NCBI GenBank assembly: GCA_947573015.1
Contig: CANPDS010000012.1
Span: forward strand, 1-18,306
Direction: 5' to 3'
Length of the DNA stretch: 18,306 nt
DNA from: an uncultured Muribaculum sp.
Lineage (GTDB): Bacteria; Bacteroidota; Bacteroidia; Bacteroidales; Muribaculaceae
Shown here: one piece after another, positions 8,537 to 15,644 of the stretch
How positions within the stretch are numbered: the first letter of the stretch is position 1
Layout of the letters: every line of letters starts with the position of its first letter
Program-made: the position numbers and the translations under genes
The notes under the pieces: generated by a model
Seen by the model: the letters and a program-made list of their open reading frames with translations, nothing else
The model's database searches: none
What the model was told of the DNA's origin: nothing

Positions 8537-11035
8537 TTATTTGTAGATAAGTTTGGTGGCCTTGGTGCCCTGACGCCTGATTACTATCTGTCCGGCTGCC
8601 GGCGACGCGATAGGACGTCCCTGTAGATTGTAGTAACTTACCGGTAGGGTGGAATCTGTGTCGTCGTATATATCATCGATGGCCGATACCTCTTCTGTGC
8701 CGTAGACTGCGAATGCTCCCGGTTCGACCGTGATATTTCCGTTGCTTATTGATGGACTGGTGTTATAACTTGCCGCAAGAAGTCTGAGTTTCGACGGATC
8801 ATTGATGGTCGAGGGTATGTATATGTCGATTGATGCGTCGATAAGCGGATTTACTGCCACAATAAGTTTTTTGTCGCCTGATGAAAGAAGTATTGTGCGT
8901 CCTTCGGCCCAGCCGTTGAGAAGAATGGTTGCATCCGATTCATTGCCGAACAATTCCGGATTGTTATTGCGTATGCTTAGCAGATCGCGGTAGCTTTGGC
9001 ATAGAGCGGCATTATATGTGCTGTTGAGGTTTGACCATACCACAATTTTGGGATTTGTGTTGTTTGACCCGTCGGTGTTCTTTGTAGTTTGGTTGGCTCC
9101 GAACTCCTGAAATTGCCAGATCATGTGAGCCCCAGGTGACATCAGCATCTGTGCTGCCACTGATCCGAGGCGGCGCATGCGCATCTCCGTTTTGGAGCGC
9201 AGGGAGCTCAGTCCATATTTGGTCTGTTTATAGGCCATTCGTTCTTCATCGTGGCTTTCGGCATAGCTTACTGTCGATCCACGCAGGCGTCCGCCATCGG
9301 AAGGGGCATAAAATCGGTTGAGCCCTGATTGTTCCTCGTAGCCCATGGCAAACTGGCATGCGGGATTGTTTATGTTGGCCCAGTTGAGGTCGCCGTTCTC
9401 GGCAAGTTTGTTCTCTTCCTGTGCCCCGGCGAGATCCTCGTTGATGAAGTATGCTGTAGGATCAATCTCGCTTATTGCTGCATGCAGCTGGGCCATGCGT
9501 GAGATGCGCGATTCATTATAGGCATCAGTTTTAGGTTCGGATGGGGTGCCCCAGGTATTTGTGGCCTCATAGTAGGTATTGCCATATGAGTCATTGTCGC
9601 CAAGGCCTTTTACAAGATCGAAGCGGAAACCGTCTACACGGTATTCGCTCAGCCAGTGACGCAGTGCATCGGCAAACTGCTGCTGTACCAGATCGTTTTG
9701 CTGGTTCCAGTCATTCAGCACTGAATAGGCATGTGGTGATGTGCCGTTGTAGAATTTCGATAGTACCATCGGATACATAAGGTACCATGGATGTAGTCCG
9801 GCAGTCTGGTTGAACACGACATCAAGGATCACTGCCAATCCTCGGGCGTGGCATTCGTCAACGAGGAGGCGGTAGTCGTCGGGAGTGCCGTAGGCTTTGT
9901 CGGGAGCGAAGTAGAAGTTGGGATTGTAGCCCCATGAATTGTTTCCGTCAAATTCCATCACCGGCAATAGCTCTATAGCGTTTACACCCAGTCCCTTTAT
10001 ATAGTCGAGTTTGTCGATGAGGCCTGCTATGGTGCCGTTGCCGAGAGCTTTTCCCTCGGTGCCGGTGAAATCGCGTATAAGTACCTCGTAGATTACCAGA
10101 GATTCTTGTGCCGGCCGCTGGAAATCGGTTACTTGCCAGGAGTATTTTCCGTTGTCGGAGTTGTATATCGCTACCGGGACATTTGCCACATACTCCGCAG
10201 GATATGCGGGCATGTCGGGATACACGGAGGCCGGTATATATTTATCGTTGTTCGGATCGAGTACCAGACGGGCATAAGGATCGCCTACTGCGGTCTGGCC
10301 GTCAACCAGATAGTAGTATGTGTAGTCTGTCGACGGCTTAAGACCTTCGACGGTGGCCCAGAAATAGCGGATGCCATTGTAGTCAGTGTAGTGCATCTGC
10401 TGTGATGGCGTGAGTTCGAAATCGTTCCATGATCCCATCAATTGCACCATCTCCTTCTCCGGAGCGGCAAAGCAGAATGTGGCGGATGAACCGTCGGCAG
10501 AGGTCACTACACCTTGCACGGGCTTACCTCCGGGATAGGCTTTGGCGGTTGGTGCCGGGAATCCGGAGGGGAATACCGTAATGGATATATCGCCGCCGTT
10601 GATGGTCTTGCCTTGTGCGTTGGAGCCTGCGGCATCACGGAACACGAACACCATCTGTTTGATATCGACCGATGATGAGGTTACGCCGTAATATTGCCTG
10701 ATATCCGGTATGGAGAGTTTCCACTCATGAGGAGCGGAGTATGTGAGTTTGTATTTTGCAGAATTGTCGGGCCAAGTGGGGGCATATGTCCACTCACCAG
10801 GGGTTTCTGATTGGTTTGTGATCAGACCGGTATGAGCATATACCGCTGTCGACGATGTGATGTTTGCCATGCCGCCGTTGCCCCAGTCGGTATGGAATGT
10901 AATCTCGATATTTTTGGTGTCGGCGGTAATGATTGCCGGATTGGTGGTGACCACCTGAGCCGTGACTATGGAGGGCCATAGCGCGAGCGTTGCGGCAGCA
11001 CATAGTGCGGCGCAACGGAATGAACAGTTTTTCAT
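8537..11035 (-). CDS. Secreted GH13 alpha-amylase/pullulanase-type glucanase
   Basis: An 832-aa exported glycoside hydrolase expected to cleave alpha-1,4 and/or alpha-1,6 glucans. A signal peptide (about 1-26, ending IVTA) is followed by an N-terminal beta domain (about 28-155) and a CBM48-like E-set domain (about 170-265, with LMGSWNDFELTP). The GH13 barrel follows (about 310-690) and a beta-rich C domain to about 780. Catalytic residues are the nucleophile D473 (GFRFDLVKG), acid/base E533 (FINEDLAG) and transition-state D596 (AESHDEERM). Region I reads DVVFNQ (405-410), so the usual His is Gln. An Asp-rich linker leads to a T9SS-sorting-like tail (YYNLQGRPI, ending KLIYK). The frame begins with GTG at 11038, directly followed by the ATG at 11035, which I prefer. 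Subfamily and exact bond specificity cannot be settled by eye. Codons and layout look native. Confidence 0.92.
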   Translation of the reverse strand: MKNCSFRCAALCAAATLALWPSIVTAQVVTTNPAIITADTKNIEITFHTDWGNGGMANITSSTAVYAHTGLITNQSETPGEWTYAPTWPDNSAKYKLTYSAPHEWKLSIPDIRQYYGVTSSSVDIKQMVFVFRDAAGSNAQGKTINGGDISITVFPSGFPAPTAKAYPGGKPVQGVVTSADGSSATFCFAAPEKEMVQLMGSWNDFELTPSQQMHYTDYNGIRYFWATVEGLKPSTDYTYYYLVDGQTAVGDPYARLVLDPNNDKYIPASVYPDMPAYPAEYVANVPVAIYNSDNGKYSWQVTDFQRPAQESLVIYEVLIRDFTGTEGKALGNGTIAGLIDKLDYIKGLGVNAIELLPVMEFDGNNSWGYNPNFYFAPDKAYGTPDDYRLLVDECHARGLAVILDVVFNQTAGLHPWYLMYPMVLSKFYNGTSPHAYSVLNDWNQQNDLVQQQFADALRHWLSEYRVDGFRFDLVKGLGDNDSYGNTYYEATNTWGTPSEPKTDAYNESRISRMAQLHAAISEIDPTAYFINEDLAGAQEENKLAENGDLNWANINNPACQFAMGYEEQSGLNRFYAPSDGGRLRGSTVSYAESHDEERMAYKQTKYGLSSLRSKTEMRMRRLGSVAAQMLMSPGAHMIWQFQEFGANQTTKNTDGSNNTNPKIVVWSNLNSTYNAALCQSYRDLLSIRNNNPELFGNESDATILLNGWAEGRTILLSSGDKKLIVAVNPLIDASIDIYIPSTINDPSKLRLLAASYNTSPSISNGNITVEPGAFAVYGTEEVSAIDDIYDDTDSTLPVSYYNLQGRPIASPAAGQIVIRRQGTKATKLIYK

Positions 11036-11130
11036 CACTAAAAATTAACTATCTTAAAATTAGAATCAAAAATCAAACAGATGGAGAGGAGGATAAGGTT
11101 TGGCTGAGGTCGGCTGTTTGGGCAGCATCA

Positions 11131-11165
11131 GAGAACTCCGGATACTCAGCGCTCTCGGAGTTCTC
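11131..11165 (-). terminator. Hairpin overlapping the GNAT gene stop codon
   Basis: GAGAACTCCG (11131-11140) pairs perfectly with CGGAGTTCTC (11156-11165) around a 15-nt loop. On the - strand the stem begins within the TGA stop of the GNAT-fold gene. There is no following T-run, so it could be a weak terminator or an mRNA 3'-end stabiliser. The rest of the gap to the GH13 start (11036-11130) is AT-rich near the gene, with no exact promoter match. Confidence 0.4.
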
Positions 11166-12297
11166 AGATTATTGGTTTGCGGAATGCAGAGCGGCGGCGG
11201 TGCTGACGCTTGTCGAAGAATTTCCATTGCTGCTGCACATTCTCATTGTCGGCGAGCTCCGGATTGGTTTCGGCCCAACGGCATCTGTTTTTGATATATG
11301 TAGGCAGCAGATCGGTGAAAAGCAGAGAGTTGACACCCTTGCTCTGGTATTCCGGCGATACGCCCACAAGCAGCAGATCGACAGTGTCGTTGTAGCGGTA
11401 CATGGCTTTGAGCAGATGATACCATCCTGTAGGGAACAGACGTCCTTTGCTCTTTTGAAGCGCACGTGACATGGAGGGAAGGGATATGCCCACACCTACG
11501 AGTTTGTCATCTTTGTCTACGATAAGGCTTACATATTCCAGTTTGAGTATCGGCAGATACAGATCGATATAATAATCTATCTGGCGTTTGGTGAGGGGAG
11601 AATATCCATAAAGCTTGTCGTAGGTTTCGTTGATGAGTTCAAACAGAGCCTGGCCGTAATCTTTTTTGATTTTTTTGCCTGATGTATATTTTACAGTGCG
11701 CAGCCCATACTTGCGTCGCACTATGTCGGCCACGCGTTGCAGTTGATCGGGCACCTTGTCGGGGATTGAGATCCTGTATTCCACCCACTCTACATCCTCC
11801 TCGAATCCCATGCGCTGCATATGGCGTGGATAATAAGGATAGTTGTAGATGGTGGCCATAGTGCCCATTTCGTCAAATCCGTAGGTGAGCATTCCTTCAT
11901 GGTCGAGGTCGGAAAATCCGAGCGGACCTACCATGGATGTCATGCCTTTCTCACGTCCCCATCCGGCAAGAGTGTCGAAAAGAGCATCGACAACTTCATC
12001 ATCATCAATAAAATCCGTGAATCCAAAGCGGAGATCCTGTTTGCCGGTGCGTTCGTTGACATTGCGGTTGATTATGCCTGTAATGCGTCCGACAGGTTTG
12101 CCGTCGCGGTACGCCATCCATGATATTCCCTCGCAGAAGACGAATGCCGGATTAGTCGAGCGTGAGAGAGTGTCGACATCATCGCTGATAAGCGGTGGAA
12201 CAAAATAAGAGTTGCCTTTGTAGAGGTCGATTGGAAATTGGGTGTATTTTGTCAGTTCGGCCTTTGTGGGCTTGATTTCTTTTATTTCAACAGCCAT
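11164..12297 (-). CDS. GNAT-fold N-acyltransferase-like protein (YghO-like)
   Basis: A 377-aa cytosolic protein with two GNAT-like lobes. The N-terminal lobe (about 1-170) carries WMAYRDGKPVGRITGIIN (60-77) and YNYPYYPRHMQRMGF (151-165). The C-terminal lobe (about 200-365) has VDLLLVGVSPEYQSKGVNSL (306-325), which fits the acyl-CoA-binding motif A, with Q318 and G321 in the Q/R-x-x-G position. Other marks are PLISDD (35-40), GPLGFSDLDHEGML (124-137) and WAETNPELADNENVQQQWKF (341-360). Full-length relatives are common in Bacteroidetes and other anaerobes, usually annotated only as hypothetical or GNAT proteins. From memory the group resembles E. coli YghO and may be related to bacterial ceramide synthases; that link is tentative. 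It sits 61 nt after the pseudokinase stop in the same direction, so co-transcription is plausible. The start is the only sensible ATG. Substrate unknown. Confidence 0.75.
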   Translation of the reverse strand: MAVEIKEIKPTKAELTKYTQFPIDLYKGNSYFVPPLISDDVDTLSRSTNPAFVFCEGISWMAYRDGKPVGRITGIINRNVNERTGKQDLRFGFTDFIDDDEVVDALFDTLAGWGREKGMTSMVGPLGFSDLDHEGMLTYGFDEMGTMATIYNYPYYPRHMQRMGFEEDVEWVEYRISIPDKVPDQLQRVADIVRRKYGLRTVKYTSGKKIKKDYGQALFELINETYDKLYGYSPLTKRQIDYYIDLYLPILKLEYVSLIVDKDDKLVGVGISLPSMSRALQKSKGRLFPTGWYHLLKAMYRYNDTVDLLLVGVSPEYQSKGVNSLLFTDLLPTYIKNRCRWAETNPELADNENVQQQWKFFDKRQHRRRSAFRKPII

Positions 12298-12358
12298 ATC
12301 GTGAGAATGGAAGTACGGGTTGACTTTGGTTGATGATAGCAGTAGTAACTCAGTGGGT

Positions 12359-13180
12359 TTATGAGTTGAACATATTGAGCCATGTGAGCAGGCATATCAT
12401 GGCGAGCAGGAATACTATCAGAAATATATATACCTGATTGCTGTTGCGCCGCTCAAATGCGAGATGCAGGTCCTGAACGTCACGGTAGCGGTGGGCTGGA
12501 TCGGAATCCTTGCATCGCTGCGCTACCTTGCGTAGGGTAGGGAGTTTGGTGGGAACATGATCGAGTACCTCATCGAGCACACATCCGTAGCGGTATATGT
12601 CTTCCGAGGCATCGGCCGGTTCGAGATGCTGGCGTTGGTCAAATCCTACGTCGATCAGCTTGAGGTTGCCGATATTTTCAGTGAAATATATGGTTTCGGG
12701 ACGTATCGGATGGTGCACGATATGGTTGCGCTGTATGTAATCGATGGCGTCGACCAGTTCGTGCTGCAGCTTCTCAAGGATTTCCGGAGTGATGCGGTTC
12801 TCATCGATGAGCTTGCGCAGGGAGTCTCCATACACATCGTCGGTGATGATGCATTGCCCGAGAGTGGGCACATACTCAAGATCGTTGATCATCACGATAT
12901 TTGGATGCGCCAGATTGTAGCGTACATCAAATTCTTTCTCAAGCATCTGCTTGAATTCGGGCAACTCCGCATATTCCGGTTTAAGGGTCTTGAGCATTAC
13001 CCAGCGGCCATACTTTTTTGCAGTATATACGAGGTAGTACTCCTCTTCCCATTCAGGAAGAAGAGTGATCTCGGTCCATTTTTCAGTAGCTGATGGCCGT
13101 CCTTCCGGGGCACTGTTCTGTTGTTGTACAGTACCGGGTGAGGGGGTAAATGTTTCTTCAGCCTTTTTTTTCGCGCTCAT
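12359..13180 (-). CDS. Tail-anchored Ser/Thr kinase-like protein, probable pseudokinase
   Basis: A 273-aa protein with a polar N-terminus (1-40), a kinase-like domain (about 45-245) and one C-terminal transmembrane helix (about 250-268), so the domain should face the cytosol. The beta-3 lysine (WVMLK, K64), the alpha-C Glu (E83, before HPNIV) and an Asp in the DFG position (IDVGF, D177) are present. The catalytic loop is broken: HRDLKPEN reads HHPIRPET (156-163), so the proton-accepting Asp is Pro158 and the metal-binding Asn is Thr163. No glycine-rich loop is visible. It may bind nucleotide or a partner but is unlikely to be an ordinary active kinase. The frame is open to a TTG at 13189; the ATG at 13180 is preferred. 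It has its own promoter, and the GNAT-fold gene follows after 61 nt. Partner and pathway unknown. Confidence 0.82.
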   Translation of the reverse strand: MSAKKKAEETFTPSPGTVQQQNSAPEGRPSATEKWTEITLLPEWEEEYYLVYTAKKYGRWVMLKTLKPEYAELPEFKQMLEKEFDVRYNLAHPNIVMINDLEYVPTLGQCIITDDVYGDSLRKLIDENRITPEILEKLQHELVDAIDYIQRNHIVHHPIRPETIYFTENIGNLKLIDVGFDQRQHLEPADASEDIYRYGCVLDEVLDHVPTKLPTLRKVAQRCKDSDPAHRYRDVQDLHLAFERRNSNQVYIFLIVFLLAMICLLTWLNMFNS

Positions 13181-13186
13181 TGAGAG

Positions 13187-13214
13187 CAAAGTTACAAATT
13201 CTATTCGGCTTCAA
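13187..13214 (-). promoter_or_regulatory. Bacteroidetes-type promoter for the pseudokinase gene
   Basis: On the - strand, TTG (13214-13212), a 17-nt spacer and TAACTTTG (13194-13187) fit the TTG/TAnnTTTG consensus. The box ends only 6 nt before the ATG at 13180, so the transcript would have almost no leader. Confidence 0.5.
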
Positions 13215-13271
13215 GCTCTAAAACATATAATTTTTTGACGGTACGGCATGTTGGAGGGTGCTATTATCGGC

Positions 13272-15635
13272 TTATCGGTAGCCATTGAGTGGCAGCTCGA
13301 TAGTGGTCGGACTCCCTTTTTTCAGATGCACGGTGGCAGGCTCATCGTCCATGGCAGAGAGTAGTATATCGCGGTCGTGCAATGATGTGAGGGTGACTTT
13401 CGCCGAGTTTTTGTCCCACACGAGCTTATCGACGGTGACTCCGCAGCGTGTGCGCATTCCGCTGATGGAGCCTGTCGGGATACCGGATGGCAGGGCCGGC
13501 AGGATGCATATGCCCTCTTCATCCGAACCGACGAGCATCTCCATCATTATCGCAGGCATGGCGTGGCACACGTCGGTGCAGAATACTCCGTGATCGGGAT
13601 AGTGTGCGGTGGTGAGGTTTGTGTAGTAGAAATCCCTGCGCGTTAGATTCGCCATTTTATCGGCAAGCGATGATGGATCGTGTACTCCTGCGGCGATCAG
13701 GGCTGCGTGGAGATAGCCGTGCCCGGCATTGCTGTAGTTGTGGCGGTCGCGCATGGCCAATGCCCTGCGTGCGGCAGAGTAGATGGAGGGGTTGCGCTGC
13801 GGTGATGTCTCGCGGAATGGCCATACCATCATCAGATGGCTGAGGTGGCGGTGGTCATAGTGTTCGTCGAGACCTTCCCATCCCCATTCGCTTATGGCTC
13901 CATCTGCATTTATCCGATAATCAGGGAGCTGGCGGTAGATTGAGTTCCAACGGTGGCGTGCGCCTCCGGGGTGGCATTCGATGTCGAGTATGTCGCATAT
14001 GCGAATCAGTGTGGATAACGCCCATCTTGCACCGGCAACGTCGAAAGCTGAGTTGTTGAGTAGCGAGACGGGGAGATTGCCGGGCTGATTCTCCGGCGAG
14101 ACTGATCCTGTGAGTATGAACCGGCCGTCGGTATCGCGATGGCGTAGGAAATCCTCGTAGAAGTCGCCCATTTTGGCGAGTAGCGGATAGAGGCGTTGGC
14201 GAAGGAATGTGGTGTCGCCTGTCACCTGATAGTGCTCCCAAAATGGGTAAAGCAACCATGCCTCCTCGCCGGTGGCATAGTGGTAGGGGTAATATTCATT
14301 TATCGAGGCCATGAGGCCGGAGGATAGACCCGGAGTGTTGCCGCATGCCACCATGCCCCGGCATCCGAGCAGGTCGCGGGCATTCTTTTCAAAATCATCC
14401 GCCCAAGCTTCGTTGATGTTGAAGTACCCTTCCATCGCTTCAGGCATGGCTCCGATGTTGCCCGATGCTATCTGGAGATTGAGGTTTGCATCAAGATGGT
14501 AATACCCTCCCCATCCGGCATTGCAGTCGCCGGTCCATATACCGAGCAGGTCGGGAGGGGTCAGTTCGCTGCTTGACGAAAGATAATGGTAGCGTCCGGA
14601 ATCGAAAATACGTTCCCAAAGTGCCGTTACTGGTTTGTCGCTGACTTTCTGCATGGCAAGGAGCGATTCGTTAGGGAGTGCCCGGCATGCAGGATCTGCG
14701 CTGAGGTCGATCGCCAGACGGTTGAAGATACCGCCATGTATGGCAGTATGACATTTCAGCAGTGTATTGTAATCATCCGGTAGCTCTGACAGGTAGTTGT
14801 GTATGGAGGGAATTACGGAGTTGCCTTGGGAGAATGTGTCGAGGCGGGCTATCAGGGTTATATTGCGTGCGCCGTTGATATACAGCGTGTCGTTGCGCAC
14901 GTCGCTGCGGCCCCCCTCGATATTGTAAGTTACCAGACCGTCAAATCCGCGCCGCTCCATCGGATGGGCATAATTCACATGGATTCCGATTTCATTGTGT
15001 CCGGAATGGGATTCGGCGGTCATGCCTGATGGTAGATTGGCACCATCCGGAAGCTGTAGGCATATGGTGCATGACACTTCGTGTCCGTCGGTGGAGGCTA
15101 TGTTGAACACTGCCACATCTTTGTCGCGCGACACAAATGACCGGCGGCGCCATGATCCGTTTGCATCCGACCATTCCACGGAGATCTCTCCGGTAGAGTA
15201 GTCGCATGAACGCTTATATTCCGATGGCTTGCCACCATCGGGCATGTCGATTTTAAGTGCGAAGCCCGGGTGACGTCCGCCGTCGCCTCCACCTTTATAT
15301 TGCGATGATGACACCGCCAGAGAGTTGGCTTCCGGGAATCGACCTTCGGCACATAGGCGGCTTATCTTTTCTACAGTATCGCGCGGCACTTTGGCAAATG
15401 AACGGCTTGAGGTGGATGGAAAGTTGAAATGCCGCGAGTTGAATATTACAGTCTCGTGCTGTGGATCGCCGAACACCATTATTCCGGTCTTTCCGTTGCC
15501 CGACAGAAATGCTTCCTGCCATTGGCTGTAAGAGCGTGGGTAGTCGTATGAAAAGCTGTTGTGGGCTGCGGTATTTGCCGCGCTCAAGCCCAATAGCAGG
15601 GCTAATGAGAGTGTTGATGATATGTGTGATAGCAT
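13272..15635 (-). CDS. Secreted GH95-like glycoside hydrolase (alpha-L-fucosidase/galactosidase type)
   Basis: A 787-aa exported protein with a signal peptide (about 1-24, MLSHISS to NTAA). The N-terminal beta-sandwich begins with the GH95-like WQEAFLSGNGKTGIMVFG (39-56). The alpha/alpha-barrel follows from about residue 330. Compared with the well-studied GH95 fucosidase AfcA, the two barrel Asn residues fit N384 and N386 (YHLDANLNLQ). The general acid fits E515 (SVSPEN), and the conserved Asp that works with the Asn pair fits D688 (FCTDVCHAMP). HRHLSHL (595-601) and ILPALPSGIP (711-720) are also family-like. The usual 'FQIDGNFG' and 'NYWPA' contexts are changed, so it is divergent and its sugar (fucose, L-galactose or other) is uncertain. 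It starts 9 nt after the GH2 stop, which argues for one operon and a shared substrate. It lacks a T9SS-like tail, so it is likely periplasmic. Confidence 0.85.
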   Translation of the reverse strand: MLSHISSTLSLALLLGLSAANTAAHNSFSYDYPRSYSQWQEAFLSGNGKTGIMVFGDPQHETVIFNSRHFNFPSTSSRSFAKVPRDTVEKISRLCAEGRFPEANSLAVSSSQYKGGGDGGRHPGFALKIDMPDGGKPSEYKRSCDYSTGEISVEWSDANGSWRRRSFVSRDKDVAVFNIASTDGHEVSCTICLQLPDGANLPSGMTAESHSGHNEIGIHVNYAHPMERRGFDGLVTYNIEGGRSDVRNDTLYINGARNITLIARLDTFSQGNSVIPSIHNYLSELPDDYNTLLKCHTAIHGGIFNRLAIDLSADPACRALPNESLLAMQKVSDKPVTALWERIFDSGRYHYLSSSSELTPPDLLGIWTGDCNAGWGGYYHLDANLNLQIASGNIGAMPEAMEGYFNINEAWADDFEKNARDLLGCRGMVACGNTPGLSSGLMASINEYYPYHYATGEEAWLLYPFWEHYQVTGDTTFLRQRLYPLLAKMGDFYEDFLRHRDTDGRFILTGSVSPENQPGNLPVSLLNNSAFDVAGARWALSTLIRICDILDIECHPGGARHRWNSIYRQLPDYRINADGAISEWGWEGLDEHYDHRHLSHLMMVWPFRETSPQRNPSIYSAARRALAMRDRHNYSNAGHGYLHAALIAAGVHDPSSLADKMANLTRRDFYYTNLTTAHYPDHGVFCTDVCHAMPAIMMEMLVGSDEEGICILPALPSGIPTGSISGMRTRCGVTVDKLVWDKNSAKVTLTSLHDRDILLSAMDDEPATVHLKKGSPTTIELPLNGYR

Positions 15636-15644
15636 GTCTTGTCG

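Noticed and set aside
10990..11469. A 159-codon + strand frame across the GH13 start, the gap and the end of the GNAT gene
   Set aside because: It overlaps two supported genes in antisense and crosses the hairpin at 11131-11165. Its product resembles nothing I know.
12557..13093. A 178-codon open frame on the + strand opposite the pseudokinase gene
   Set aside because: It lies wholly antisense to a well-supported kinase-fold gene and its translation shows no domain or signal. Long antisense frames are common here because of codon usage.
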